Shown here: positions 46,017-54,865 of the stretch, piece after piece
Layout: every line of letters starts with the position of its first letter
Numbering within the stretch: the stretch's first letter is position 1
Source of the DNA: Verrucomicrobiota bacterium
GTDB lineage: Bacteria > Verrucomicrobiota > Verrucomicrobiia > Opitutales > Opitutaceae
NCBI GenBank assembly: GCA_016235555.1
Contig: JACRKC010000104.1
Location: 17,752 to 81,751, forward strand
Length of the DNA stretch: 64,000 nt
Direction of reading: 5' to 3'
Notes under the pieces: generated by a model
Seen by the model: only the letters and a program-made list of their open reading frames with translations
Databases searched by the model: none
Told to the model about the DNA's origin: nothing
Program-made: the position numbers and the translations under genes

Positions 46017-46904
46017 ATGAATCTCCTCCTTCGTCGTTCTTTCCTGAAACGCGCCGCGGGTGGGGCTGGCGCGCTGGCGCTGGCCGCGTTGCCGCGTTCG
46101 CTCCGGGCTGCGACCGCGGCACGCGGCTTCAAAATCTTCGCCTGCGACTGGACGCTGCAGAAGACGTGCAATCCCGACGCGTTTCCGCTCGCGGCGCGCA
46201 TCGGGCTCGATGGTGTGCAGGTGGATTTCGGGCGGGTGAAGGAGGGCGAAAAGACGCTGCCGCTGTTCGCCGAAGCCCAGCAGGAGAAAATCCTCGCCGC
46301 CGCCGCGGAGCACAAGGTGGCGGTGGCGTCGCTCGCGATGGGGGTGCTCAACAACATCCCCTACAAGAGCGATCCGCTCACCGAGGCATGGGTGCGCGAC
46401 GCCGTCGGGGCCATGCAACGCATGAAGGTCCGCGTGACCTTGCTCGCGTTCTTCTCCAAGGGGGACCTCGTCGACGATGAGCCGGGTGTGAACGAGGTCA
46501 TCCGCCGCCTGAAGAAAGTCGCGCCGATCGCGGCGGATGCCGGAGTGGTGTTCGGCTTTGAATCGTGGCTCAAGGCACCGCAACTCGAACGTATCCTCGA
46601 CGCGGTGAATTCGCCGGGCCTGCGCGTTTACTACGACGTGGGCAACATGCAGAAGGTCGGCGAGGAAGTCGGCGCCGCGATCCGGCGGCTGGGACGCGAG
46701 CGCATCTGCGAAGTGCACCTCAAAGACTACGACGACCTCTACGGCAAGGGTTCGATGAACTTCCCGAAGGTGCGCGCGGCGCTCGACGACGCCGGTTATC
46801 ATGGCTGGCTCGGCATCGAAGGCGTCAAGACGCCGCTCGGCGTCGAGCCGAGCATCAAATACGATCTCGACTACCTGCGTCCGATCTTTCCGAAAACCGC
46901 CTGA
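46017..46904 (+). CDS. Tat-exported sugar-phosphate isomerase/epimerase-like protein
   Basis: A 295-residue AP-endonuclease-2/xylose-isomerase-like TIM barrel. Tat-type signal RRSFLKRAAGGAGALALAAL, then FKIFACDWTLQK. Metal-binding positions are GFESWLKAPQLERIL (Glu), YYDVGNMQKVGEEV (Asp), CEVHLKDYDDLYGKGSMNF (His) and GWLGIEGVK (Glu). Members epimerise or isomerise free sugars or keto-sugars. With the preceding exported Gfo/Idh/MocA protein it would form a periplasmic oxidation/epimerisation pair. Confidence 0.88.
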   Translation: MNLLLRRSFLKRAAGGAGALALAALPRSLRAATAARGFKIFACDWTLQKTCNPDAFPLAARIGLDGVQVDFGRVKEGEKTLPLFAEAQQEKILAAAAEHKVAVASLAMGVLNNIPYKSDPLTEAWVRDAVGAMQRMKVRVTLLAFFSKGDLVDDEPGVNEVIRRLKKVAPIAADAGVVFGFESWLKAPQLERILDAVNSPGLRVYYDVGNMQKVGEEVGAAIRRLGRERICEVHLKDYDDLYGKGSMNFPKVRAALDDAGYHGWLGIEGVKTPLGVEPSIKYDLDYLRPIFPKTA

Positions 46905-46921
46905 TCTTCTCCGCGTTTCCC

Positions 46922-47965
46922 ATGCAATCCTGTCCCCTCCGCACCTCGGTGATTGGCAGCTATCCGTTTCCGAGCTGGCTCGAATTCGCGAGCCAGCATC
47001 TCGCCGAGTTCGGCCGTTCCGACGTTTCCGAAATCCAGGACGACGCCGTCATCGCCGCCGTCCACGACCAGGTGGAGGCGGGGCTCGATGCGATCACGGA
47101 CGGCGAGCAGACGCGGCTCGATTTTAATCTGTCATTCTACGGCTTTCTCGAGGGCCTCGAACTCGAGGCGGCCTCGCCGCGGCGCTTCGGCCCGCCCGCG
47201 CATGACCAGCGCGGCAAGCACGCGATCACCGGCGAACTGCGCGCGCCGCGCGGCCTCGGCGTCGTCGACGAGTGGAAACGGCTCAAACGACTCGCTCCCG
47301 CCGGTCCGACTCTCAAAGCCAGCGTGCCGGGGCCGTATACCCTGAGTGGCCGGCTCGTGCCGAACGCGCAGTATCCCGACCGCTGGGCCGTCACCGAGGC
47401 GCTGCTGCCGTTCGTGCGCAGCGAACTCGAGGCGCTCGTGACCGCCGGTTGCGCCGAGGTGAGCGTGGATGAGCCCTCGATGAGTTGCTACGCTTACCGC
47501 GAGGATCCGCGGCGTTTCGTCGATATTTTCAACCGCACGGTCGAGCCGGTCGTCGGTCGCACACGCGTGTGCACGCACCTGTGTTTCGGCAACTACAAGG
47601 GCCGCGCCATCGCGCCGCGGCGGGTGGCGCCGATGTTTCCTGCGTTTCTCGACTTCAAGGCCGACGAGATGCACGTGGAGATGGCGAGCCGCGAGTTTGC
47701 CGAGATCGAGTGCATCGCCCAGATCGCCCGGCGCATGGACGCCGCGGTCGGCATCGTCGACGTGAAGAGCTACTACGTGGAGACACCGGAGAATATCGCG
47801 GACCGGGTGCGCCTCTGCCTCCAGCATGCGCCGGCGGAGCGGCTCGTATTCGCACCCGACTGCGGACTGAGCCAGACCGCGCGGTGGGCTGCGCAACCGA
47901 AGCTGCGCAACTTGGTGGCGGGAGTGCGGCAGGTGAAGAAGGCGCTCGGCTTTGCCACCGCATGA
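46922..47965 (+). CDS. MetE C-terminal-domain-like zinc enzyme
   Basis: A 347-residue protein with the fold of the catalytic half of cobalamin-independent methionine synthase: TSVIGSYPFPSWL, AGLDAITDGEQTRLDF, SVPGPYTLSG, EVSVDEPSMSCY. Zinc ligands are placed as in MetE: His and Cys in THLCFGN, Glu in HVEMASREF, Cys in FAPDCGLSQ. Without the N-terminal MetE half and inside a sugar operon, it is unlikely to be a housekeeping methionine synthase; a methyl transfer or C-S/C-O chemistry on a sugar-derived substrate is possible. It overlaps the next gene by 4 bp. Confidence 0.83.
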   Translation: MQSCPLRTSVIGSYPFPSWLEFASQHLAEFGRSDVSEIQDDAVIAAVHDQVEAGLDAITDGEQTRLDFNLSFYGFLEGLELEAASPRRFGPPAHDQRGKHAITGELRAPRGLGVVDEWKRLKRLAPAGPTLKASVPGPYTLSGRLVPNAQYPDRWAVTEALLPFVRSELEALVTAGCAEVSVDEPSMSCYAYREDPRRFVDIFNRTVEPVVGRTRVCTHLCFGNYKGRAIAPRRVAPMFPAFLDFKADEMHVEMASREFAEIECIAQIARRMDAAVGIVDVKSYYVETPENIADRVRLCLQHAPAERLVFAPDCGLSQTARWAAQPKLRNLVAGVRQVKKALGFATA

Positions 47966-48792
47966 TCCGGCCGGCGCTCCAGGATCTGTCGTTCCTCGCC
48001 GACGTCACGAATGCGTTCGGCAGCGTGAAGGAGGAGGCGCTGGTGGTGTGGTGGCTGGGGCAGAGCGGATTTCTGGTCCTGCACCGGCGCGAATTCCTGC
48101 TGTTCGATCCCTACCTGAGCGATTCGCTGACGCGGAAATACGCTGCGACCGGCAAACCGCACGTGCGGATGACCGAGCGCGTGATCGATCCGGCGCGCCT
48201 CGGTTTTGTGACGGTCGTGACCTCGACGCACAATCACACGGATCACCTCGATGCCGACACGCTGCTCCCGCTCTTCGCGGCCACGCCGCGCGCGAAACTC
48301 GTGCTGCCGGCCGCGAACGCGGAGTTTGCGCTCGGGCGGCTGGGCGAGCCGGCGCAGGGCAGAATGGTTCCGCTGCGGGACGGAGAACGGGTGCGACTCG
48401 GCGCGTTTGAAATCGAGGCCGTGCCGGCGGCGCACGAGGAGCTGGCGCCGGAGTTTGCGGGTTTTGTCGTCCGGGCCGGCCCGCAGACCCTCTATCACAG
48501 CGGCGACACGGTCATGTATCCCGGCATGACCGAACGCCTCCGACCCTGCCACATCGATGTCGCGTTGCTCCCGATCAACGGCCGCGCACCGGAGCGTCGC
48601 GTGTCGGGCAATCTCGATGGCCCCGAGGCCGCCCGGCTCGCGCACGGGATCGGGGCGCGGTGGGTGGTGCCGTGCCACTACGAGATGTTTGCCTTCAACA
48701 CGGCTTCGCCCGCGCCGTTCGTCGCGGAATGCGAGCGCCTCGGCCAGCGCCACGCGGTGCTGCGGGCCGGCCAGCGCTGGACACTGCCATGA
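47962..48792 (+). CDS. UlaG-like metallo-beta-lactamase-fold hydrolase
   Basis: A 276-residue cytoplasmic MBL-fold enzyme: WWLGQSGFLV, STHNHTDHLDADTL (the HxHxDH metal site), AAHEEL, YHSGDTVMYPGM, and PCHYEMFAFN for the last His. The layout is that of UlaG, L-ascorbate-6-phosphate lactonase, so opening of a phosphorylated sugar lactone is the best guess. It is coupled by ATGA overlaps to the MetE-like gene and the phosphotriesterase-like gene. Confidence 0.88.
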   Translation: MIRPALQDLSFLADVTNAFGSVKEEALVVWWLGQSGFLVLHRREFLLFDPYLSDSLTRKYAATGKPHVRMTERVIDPARLGFVTVVTSTHNHTDHLDADTLLPLFAATPRAKLVLPAANAEFALGRLGEPAQGRMVPLRDGERVRLGAFEIEAVPAAHEELAPEFAGFVVRAGPQTLYHSGDTVMYPGMTERLRPCHIDVALLPINGRAPERRVSGNLDGPEAARLAHGIGARWVVPCHYEMFAFNTASPAPFVAECERLGQRHAVLRAGQRWTLP

Positions 48793-49748
48793 TTTTCGTG
48801 CGCACCGTGCGAGGCGATGTGGCGGCGGCGCAACTCGGCGCCTGCTACGCGCACGAACACCTGATCATCGGCCCGAGCTTCACGACGCACGTCACGCCCG
48901 AATTCGAGTTGAGCGATGTCGAGCGCGCCGTCGTGGAACTGAACGATTTCCGGGCGGCGGGTGGACGCGCGCTGGTGGACTCGATGCCGTGCGACTCCGG
49001 ACGCGATGTGCTGAAACTCGCCGAGCTTTCGCGTCGAGCCGATGTGCACATCGTGGCGCCGACCGGCCTGCACCTCGCGAAATACTACGATCCCGGTCAC
49101 TGGGGAAGCCGCTACCGCGAGGAAGAGCTGGCCGCCCTGTTCGTGGCGGACCTCCTCGAAGGCATCGATGCTCACGACTACAACGGGCCGCTGGTGCACC
49201 GCACACCGCATCGTGCCGGCGTGATCAAGATCGCCACGGACCGCCACTTTACGGCGCGGGAGGAACGGGTGTTGGCCGCGGCGGCGGAAGCGCATCGCCG
49301 CACGGGAGCGCCGATCCTCACCCACACCGAGCAGGGTGAACTGGGGCTGGAGCAGGTTGAGCGGCTGCGCGCCCTCGGTGTGGATTTGGGCCACGTCTGT
49401 CTCTCGCACCTCGACCGCCGGCCGGACCCTGGCTATCACCGCGAGATTCTCGCGAGCGGCGTGCGCGTGGAATACGACAGCGCGTTTCGCTGGAAGCCGG
49501 GGCAGGGGAACCCGACCCGCGATCTCGTGCTGGCCTTGCTGGGCGAGTTTCCCGACCAGATCATGCTCGGCATGGATGCGGCGCGCCGCGGCTACTGGCG
49601 CAGTCACGGGGGAAATCCCGGGCTGGCGTTTTTGCTGACGGATTTTTCCGCCAGCCTGCGCGCTGCGGGCGTGACGGCCGAAGCGCTGCACCGTATCTTC
49701 GTGTCCACCCCGGCTGCCACCTTCTCGTTCAAAACCACCCCGCCATGA
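48789..49748 (+). CDS. Phosphotriesterase-family lactonase
   Basis: A 319-residue amidohydrolase-superfamily TIM barrel. Metal ligands: HEH in YAHEHLIIG, carbamylated-Lys position in GVIKIATDR, His in ILTHTEQGE, His in CLSHLDRRPD, Asp in LGMDAARRGYW. Such proteins in sugar loci hydrolyse sugar-acid lactones or phosphorylated lactones rather than organophosphates. Its presence next to a UlaG-like enzyme gives the operon two different lactonase-type hydrolases. Overlaps the following dehydrogenase by 4 bp. Confidence 0.88.
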   Translation: MIFVRTVRGDVAAAQLGACYAHEHLIIGPSFTTHVTPEFELSDVERAVVELNDFRAAGGRALVDSMPCDSGRDVLKLAELSRRADVHIVAPTGLHLAKYYDPGHWGSRYREEELAALFVADLLEGIDAHDYNGPLVHRTPHRAGVIKIATDRHFTAREERVLAAAAEAHRRTGAPILTHTEQGELGLEQVERLRALGVDLGHVCLSHLDRRPDPGYHREILASGVRVEYDSAFRWKPGQGNPTRDLVLALLGEFPDQIMLGMDAARRGYWRSHGGNPGLAFLLTDFSASLRAAGVTAEALHRIFVSTPAATFSFKTTPP

Positions 49749-50815
49749 AAAAACTCCGCGTTGTCGGCCTGAACTTCGATCACATGCACATGGGCGACCT
49801 GCTGCGCCAGTGCTTCGAGCATCCGGCGGTCGAGATCGCCGGCGTGTGTGATGATGATCCGGCTCGGATGCAGCCATCGGTGGAAAAATTCGGCCTCGCG
49901 CCGGACCGGATCTTCACCGATCCGCGCAAATGCCTCGAGGCGACCCGGCCCGATTTCGTCGTGCTGTGCCCGGCGACGGCGCGCCACGCGGAATACGTCG
50001 AACTCGTCGCGCCCTACCGGCCGCACATTTTTGTCGAGAAACCGTTTGCGGCGACGCTCGCCGAGGCGGATCGCATGATCGCCGCGGCGAAGAAGGCGAA
50101 ACGCCTGCTCGCGATCAACTGGCCGCTGCGCTGGGTGCCGGCGCACGTCACGGCCCATCGGCTCGTGCGTGAAGGGCGGATCGGCGCGTTGCAGGAGGTG
50201 CATTTCTACGACGGCAACCGCGGCCCGCTGTGGCACACCGCCGACAAACTGGAGACGACGCCGACGGCGGCGATGAAGCGCAAGAGTTGGTTCTATTCGC
50301 GTCAGCGGGGCGGCGGCTCGCTGCTCGACTACCTCGGCTACGGCACGACGCTTGGCACGTGGTATCATGCCGGGCGCAAGCCGATCGAGGTCACCGCGGT
50401 GGCGGAGGCCGCCCGCGGACTCGAAGTGGATGAACACAGCATCGTGGTCGCGCGCTACGCGTGCGGGTTGTCGAAGTTCGAGACGCGCTGGGGCACGTTC
50501 ACCGATCCTTGGATTCACCAGCCGCAGCCGAAGTGCGGCTTCGTGCTGAAGGGTGAGGACGGCACGATCAGTTCCTACGACTACGAGCCGACGATCCGGG
50601 TGCAGACGCGCGCCAACGTGACGGGCGAGATGGTCCCGGTCGACCAGCTCGCGGCGCCGTTGCAGAACGCGATCCAGTATTTCGTGCACTGCATCCAAAC
50701 CGGCACGCCGCTCGAAGGCCCGCTCGCGCCGAAGATCGCCCGCATTGGCCAGCAGATCGTCGACTCGGCGGTGCTGAGCGCCCGGCTGAAGAAAACGGTG
50801 AAACTCGTGGAGTGA
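49745..50815 (+). CDS. Gfo/Idh/MocA oxidoreductase 2
   Basis: A 356-residue cytoplasmic dehydrogenase. The N-terminal fold MKKLRVVGLNFDHMHMGDLL has an altered glycine loop (GLNFDHMHMG in place of GxGxxG), which recurs in some family members. The EKP motif is intact (FVEKPFAAT). LRWVPAHVTAHRLVREGRIG and GGGSLLDYLGYGTTLGTWY replace the usual GGG.l.D.G.H motif with Tyr where His is common. It has no signal peptide and is 3 bp before a third family member. Confidence 0.87.
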   Translation: MKKLRVVGLNFDHMHMGDLLRQCFEHPAVEIAGVCDDDPARMQPSVEKFGLAPDRIFTDPRKCLEATRPDFVVLCPATARHAEYVELVAPYRPHIFVEKPFAATLAEADRMIAAAKKAKRLLAINWPLRWVPAHVTAHRLVREGRIGALQEVHFYDGNRGPLWHTADKLETTPTAAMKRKSWFYSRQRGGGSLLDYLGYGTTLGTWYHAGRKPIEVTAVAEAARGLEVDEHSIVVARYACGLSKFETRWGTFTDPWIHQPQPKCGFVLKGEDGTISSYDYEPTIRVQTRANVTGEMVPVDQLAAPLQNAIQYFVHCIQTGTPLEGPLAPKIARIGQQIVDSAVLSARLKKTVKLVE

Positions 50816-50818
50816 GCC

Positions 50819-51937
50819 ATGAGCGACGCGCCGACAAACTCCGGGTATGGCCTCGCGTCGGTGGAGACGACGCAGGCCGCCGCCGCGCCCGACCTGCCCT
50901 ACCTGCCGCCGCGCCCGTGGGCCTACCGGCCGAAGATCGCGCTCATCGGCTGCGGCGGCATCGCCGAATATCACCTGCGCGCCTATCGCGCGATGGGGCT
51001 CGATGTCGTCGCGTTGTGCGATCGTGATTCGACCCGGGCCGACAAACGGCGGGCGGAGTTTTTTCCGGCGGCCGCGGCGAGCGGAGATTACCGCGAGATC
51101 CTGGGTCGGGACGACATCGCGGTCGTTGATGTGGCGACGCACCCCACGGAGCGCGTCGCGATCATCGAGGCCGCGCTGCGCGCCGGCAAACATGTGCTCA
51201 GCCAGAAACCCTTCGTGCTCGATCTCGACGCCGGCGAGCGGCTGGTGGCGCTCGCCGCCGAGCGCGGGCTGAAGCTCGCGGTGAACCAAAACGGCCGCTG
51301 GGCGCCGCATTTTGCCTACATGGCGGCCGCGGTGCGCGCGGGACTGATCGGCGAGGTGGCGAGCGTGGATTTCACGCTCCAATGGGACCACACGTGGACG
51401 GCGGGCACGCCGTTCGAGGAGATTCACCACCTCGTGCTGTTCGACTTCGGCATCCACTGGTTCGACATCGCGACGCGTTTCACGCCGGGTCTGCGCCCGA
51501 CGCAGGTGTCGGCGAGCGTGGCGCGGGTGTCGTTTCAAAAAATGAAGCCACCGATGCTCGCCCGTGTGACGATCGAGCTGACGGGCGCGCAGGTGCGGAT
51601 GGCGTTCAACGGCCATGTGAAACACGGGCAGGAGGATCGCACGACGATTTGCGGCAGCGCCGGCACGCTGCGCAGTTTTGGACCGAGCCTGTCGGAGCAA
51701 ACGGTGGAACTGCACACCGCCGCCGGACGCATGGTGCCGCGCCTCGAAGGCACCTGGTTCACGAGCGGCTTTCAGGGCGCGATGGGCGAACTGCTCTGCG
51801 CCATCGAGGAGAACCGCGAGCCGGCCAACAGCGCGCGCGACAATCTCGGCAGCCTGGCGCTGTGTTTCGCCGCGCTGGCCGCGGCGGATCGGGGCGAGGC
51901 GGCGATACCCGGCTCAGTGCGGACTGCGCCGCATTAG
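50819..51937 (+). CDS. Gfo/Idh/MocA oxidoreductase 3, last gene of the operon
   Basis: A 372-residue cytoplasmic dehydrogenase. Its first 40 residues are a Pro/Ala-rich lead, then PKIALIGCGGIAEYHLRAYRAMG. The EKP motif is QKP (VLSQKPFVLDLD). NQNGRWAPHFAYMAAAVRAGLIG and LFDFGIHWFDIATRF (with the catalytic-type His) follow. Three family members in one operon with different EKP variants (AKP, EKP, QKP) suggest different oxidation steps. It closes the operon; 473 bp of repeats follow. Confidence 0.88.
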   Translation: MSDAPTNSGYGLASVETTQAAAAPDLPYLPPRPWAYRPKIALIGCGGIAEYHLRAYRAMGLDVVALCDRDSTRADKRRAEFFPAAAASGDYREILGRDDIAVVDVATHPTERVAIIEAALRAGKHVLSQKPFVLDLDAGERLVALAAERGLKLAVNQNGRWAPHFAYMAAAVRAGLIGEVASVDFTLQWDHTWTAGTPFEEIHHLVLFDFGIHWFDIATRFTPGLRPTQVSASVARVSFQKMKPPMLARVTIELTGAQVRMAFNGHVKHGQEDRTTICGSAGTLRSFGPSLSEQTVELHTAAGRMVPRLEGTWFTSGFQGAMGELLCAIEENREPANSARDNLGSLALCFAALAAADRGEAAIPGSVRTAPH

Positions 51938-51990
51938 CCCGAATAAATCCTACCGCGGCAGCCGCAACCAAAGGAGAAGGAGTGAGAATC

Positions 51991-52067
51991 ACCGCGGATT
52001 ACGCGGATCGCGCGGATCAAGGCAGAGGCTGCGCGGAATTATCGGCGCCATCGGCGTAATCCGCGGT
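51991..52067. repeat. Inverted repeat after the sugar operon (ACCGCGGATTACGC arms)
   Basis: Perfect 14-bp arms accgcggattacgc and gcgtaatccgcggt, 49 bp apart. It lies about 50 bp after the last operon gene and may act as the 3' hairpin of the operon mRNA. Confidence 0.75.
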
Positions 52068-52148
52068 CAAGAGTTCCGGGGTCTGGAAATCGTCGCAGCA
52101 TGTGACGAAACGAACAGATGATAATACACGGCGAATGGACCAATCATG

Positions 52149-52247
52149 AGCCACCGAGGACACGGAGCGCTGACACAGAGCACACCGAGCCAAACACGCG
52201 GTCTTGCTCCGTGCTCTCTGTGTCTGAGCTCTGTGCACTCTGTGGCT
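52149..52247. repeat. Imperfect inverted repeat (GACACGGAGCGCTG type)
   Basis: Left agccaccgaggacacggag and right gcactctgtggct arms, with gctctgtgtc-type inner pairs. It is a common-looking intergenic hairpin, less regular than the GTAG families. Confidence 0.6.
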
Positions 52248-52323
52248 GAAACCGAACCGAGAAAACGTGTGAGAAATGCGGGTAGTGCAGCGCCCCGGAA
52301 GAAACGTGACAGCACAACGGCAG

Positions 52324-52383
52324 GTAGCTGCGAGCGTGAGCGAGTGGCTCGCCCGGAAACCACTCGCTCACGCTCGCGGCTAC
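52324..52383. repeat. GTAGCTGCGAGCGTGAG palindromic element
   Basis: Arms gtagctgcgagcgtgagcg and cgctcacgctcgcggctac with a central gtggctcgcccggaaaccac hairpin. It lies just downstream of the convergent sulfatase end. With the two repeats above it explains the 473-bp gap 51938-52410, where no gene is seen. Confidence 0.85.
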
Positions 52384-52410
52384 TCTCCGTGAAATCCCGG
52401 TGTCGCCGCA

Positions 52411-53931
52411 TCAATCCGGGATCGGGTCGTTTTTGCCGACGGGTTTGCCCTCCCAGGTGATTTCGCCGGTGTCGGGATTGTAGGTGAGCACGCGGTTGGC
52501 GCTGCCGGGGGCGTGCGGGGCGCTGGTGGCGGGCACCCAGCGGGCCAGATCCTTTTTCGTCACGGCGAGCGCGGGATCGGCGGCGAGATTCTTCCACTCA
52601 TTGGGATCGGTGCGGAGATCGTAGAGTTCCTCCGAGCCGTCGGCGTAACGGATGTAGCGCCAGCGATCGGTGCGGACGGTGTGATTGCCGGGGTTGTGCG
52701 TGGTGATCGCGGGCCAGGGGCGCGACGCGGCGGCGTTTTTCAACTGCGGCACGAGGCTGTGGCCTTCGAGATCGGGACGCGCGGGAAACGCGGCGAGTTC
52801 GAGCAGGGTCGGGAAGATGTCGAGCAACTCGACGGGTTGCGCGCACCGGGCGTCCGCGGCGATGCCGGGGCCGGCGAAGATGAACGGCACGCGCGTGGAG
52901 CGTTCCCAGAGCGTGTTTTTGCCGGTGATGAGTTTTTCGCCGAGGTGGTAGCCGTGGTCGCCCCAGACGACGATGATGGTGTTGTCGGCGCGGCCCGTGG
53001 CTTCGAGCGCGGCGATGACGCGGCCGACCTGCGCATCCATGAGGCTCGTGCTCGCGAGATAGGCGCGCACAAGCGAACGCCAGTGGCCGATTTCGCGCAG
53101 CGTGTGGAGCCGCGGCTCGGGGAGTTTCCAGTGGAGATACCAGGAGAAGCGCGGCGTGTCGTCGCGATCGTGTTCGTCGATGGGCGGCAGTTGCAGCGAT
53201 TCGTCGGGGTAGAGATCGAACCATTTTTGCGGCGCGAAGCACGGCACGTGCGGGAGCCGGAAGCCCGCGGCGATGAAGAACGGTTTGTCCTTCGGCGCGC
53301 GCGCGAGGGCGTCGATGGCGGCGCTGGCGATCTTGTAGTCGCCGGTGTCCTCGTCTGTTGCGGGCCACGGTCCCCAATCCATCGCCGGATGGCGGTTGGG
53401 GAGGGGGAGGGGAACGAGGGGCTGGGGCGGACGCGGGGTGTTGGGCGTGCGGACCCAGGTGTTGAACTCCGCGGGCTGATCCTTGGGCGGCACGGAACCG
53501 TCGTGATAAATTTTCCCGGTGGTGACGGTGTTGTAGCCGGCGCGCGTGAACGTCTGCGGCAGGGTGACGTGATCGCGGGTGCGCTCAACCTGCCGGATGC
53601 CGGGGGCGAGGCCGTAGATGCCTGTCGTCGACGGACGCAGCCCGGTGAGCAGGCTCGAGCGCGAAGGGTTGCAGAGCGGAGCCTGGCAGTGCGCGTTGGT
53701 GAACAAGGTGCCGCGCCGAGCGAGGGCGTCGAGGTGCGGGGTCTTGGCCTGCGGGTGGCCGGCGAGCGCGCCGATCCAGTCGTTCTGGTCGTCGATCGCG
53801 ATGAACAGGACGTTGGGGCGAGACGGCGCTGGCGCGTCGGCGGCGGGAGCCGAGACGGCGGCCGATAACGCGCAGGCCGCAAGGCAGAGAATCAGGCGCG
53901 ACAGAGCGGGGCGGGGGAGCAGGCGTTTCAT
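52411..53931 (-). CDS. Exported iduronate-2-sulfatase-like sulfatase
   Basis: A 506-residue FGly sulfatase. Signal peptide MKRLLPRPALSRLILCLAAC continues to about residue 31. RPNVLFIAIDDQNDWIGALAG carries the metal Asp residues, Cys87 in LCNPSRSSLLTG is the canonical CxPSR, and VVWGDHGYHLGEK and ELYDLRTDPNEWKNLA are the iduronate-sulfatase-like landmarks. It removes sulfate from glycan residues outside the cytoplasm. It shares strand with the SDR at 53998, 66 bp away, and converges on the sugar operon, which might use the desulfated sugar. Confidence 0.92.
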   Translation of the reverse strand: MKRLLPRPALSRLILCLAACALSAAVSAPAADAPAPSRPNVLFIAIDDQNDWIGALAGHPQAKTPHLDALARRGTLFTNAHCQAPLCNPSRSSLLTGLRPSTTGIYGLAPGIRQVERTRDHVTLPQTFTRAGYNTVTTGKIYHDGSVPPKDQPAEFNTWVRTPNTPRPPQPLVPLPLPNRHPAMDWGPWPATDEDTGDYKIASAAIDALARAPKDKPFFIAAGFRLPHVPCFAPQKWFDLYPDESLQLPPIDEHDRDDTPRFSWYLHWKLPEPRLHTLREIGHWRSLVRAYLASTSLMDAQVGRVIAALEATGRADNTIIVVWGDHGYHLGEKLITGKNTLWERSTRVPFIFAGPGIAADARCAQPVELLDIFPTLLELAAFPARPDLEGHSLVPQLKNAAASRPWPAITTHNPGNHTVRTDRWRYIRYADGSEELYDLRTDPNEWKNLAADPALAVTKKDLARWVPATSAPHAPGSANRVLTYNPDTGEITWEGKPVGKNDPIPD

Positions 53932-53997
53932 CGGAGTAACAGTCGGGGAATAATTGCGTCGAGCCGGCGGGACGGCGGGGCGGGGCGCTTCCGGGTC

Positions 53998-54798
53998 TTA
54001 TCGATTTCGCTTGGCGGCTTTTTCCACGTTGGAGAGCGGAACCTTGCCCTGGACGGTCCAGCCGCCGTCGACAAAAAACGTCTGGCCGGTTACGTAACTC
54101 GATTCGGCAGACGCGAGGAAGAGGGCCGGTCCGACCATCTCGGCGGGCTCGGCGGTCCGGCCGAGCGGGATCATCGCGCCCCAGACATCGCGGTAGGCGG
54201 GATCGTCCGCGAGGTTGCGGTCGACGTTGACCGGGCCGGGCGCGAAGGTGTTCACGCGGATGCCGAGCGGGGCAAGTTCGATGGCGAGTTGTTTGGTGAG
54301 GCCGTGGATGCCGGCTTTGCTCGTGCCATACGCGACGAGGTTTTTCACCGCGAGTTCGGCGCATTGCGTGGACACGTTGACGATGCTGCCGGCGGTCTTC
54401 GTGTCCCGCATCCACCGCGCCGCCTCCAGGGAGCAGAAGAAAGTGCCCTTGAGGTTGGTATCGAGGACCACATCCCACTTCTCCTCGGTCGTGTCGAAGA
54501 AGCCGGCCCAGCCGGTGAGTCCGGCGTTGTTGATCAACACATCGAGCCGGGGAAATTCCTTCCGCGCGCGCGCAAACATGCGGCGGATGTGCGCGACTTT
54601 GCTGAGGTCGGCGCGCACCACGAGGGCCCGGCGGCCGAGCGCGGCGATTTCCGTGGCGACGGCTTTGGCCCCGGCGGCGTCGGAGTGATAGTTGACGATC
54701 ACGTGGGCGCCTTCCCGGGCGCAACCCAAGGCGAGAGCGCGGCCGATGCCTTTGCTCGCGCCGGTGACGAGGACGACTTTGTGGAGGAGGCGGGACAT
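53998..54798 (-). CDS. Short-chain dehydrogenase/reductase upstream of the sulfatase
   Basis: A 266-residue NAD(P)-dependent SDR. TGASKGIGRALALG cofactor loop, NNAG in LINNAGLTG, Ser in NVSTQCAE, YGTSKAGIHGL catalytic Tyr/Lys, and GQTFFVDGGWTV. It is the classical type, complete in all motifs. Placed ahead of the sulfatase on the same strand, it is likely to be co-transcribed and to oxidise a sugar released from a sulfated glycan. Confidence 0.88.
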   Translation of the reverse strand: MSRLLHKVVLVTGASKGIGRALALGCAREGAHVIVNYHSDAAGAKAVATEIAALGRRALVVRADLSKVAHIRRMFARARKEFPRLDVLINNAGLTGWAGFFDTTEEKWDVVLDTNLKGTFFCSLEAARWMRDTKTAGSIVNVSTQCAELAVKNLVAYGTSKAGIHGLTKQLAIELAPLGIRVNTFAPGPVNVDRNLADDPAYRDVWGAMIPLGRTAEPAEMVGPALFLASAESSYVTGQTFFVDGGWTVQGKVPLSNVEKAAKRNR

Positions 54799-54865
54799 GC
54801 GGAGAGCGCATGTTCGATCGGCGGGGCCGGGTGGGCGAGTGCAAAACCGGCCGTCATCCAGCCCA

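Noticed and set aside
43353..46802. A 1149-codon open frame on the minus strand
   Set aside because: It overlaps three well-supported plus-strand genes and encodes Arg/His/Ala-rich sequence without motifs; a shadow of GC-rich coding DNA.
46922..47965. Housekeeping methionine synthase metE
   Set aside because: It lacks the N-terminal half of MetE and is translationally coupled to sugar-catabolic genes.
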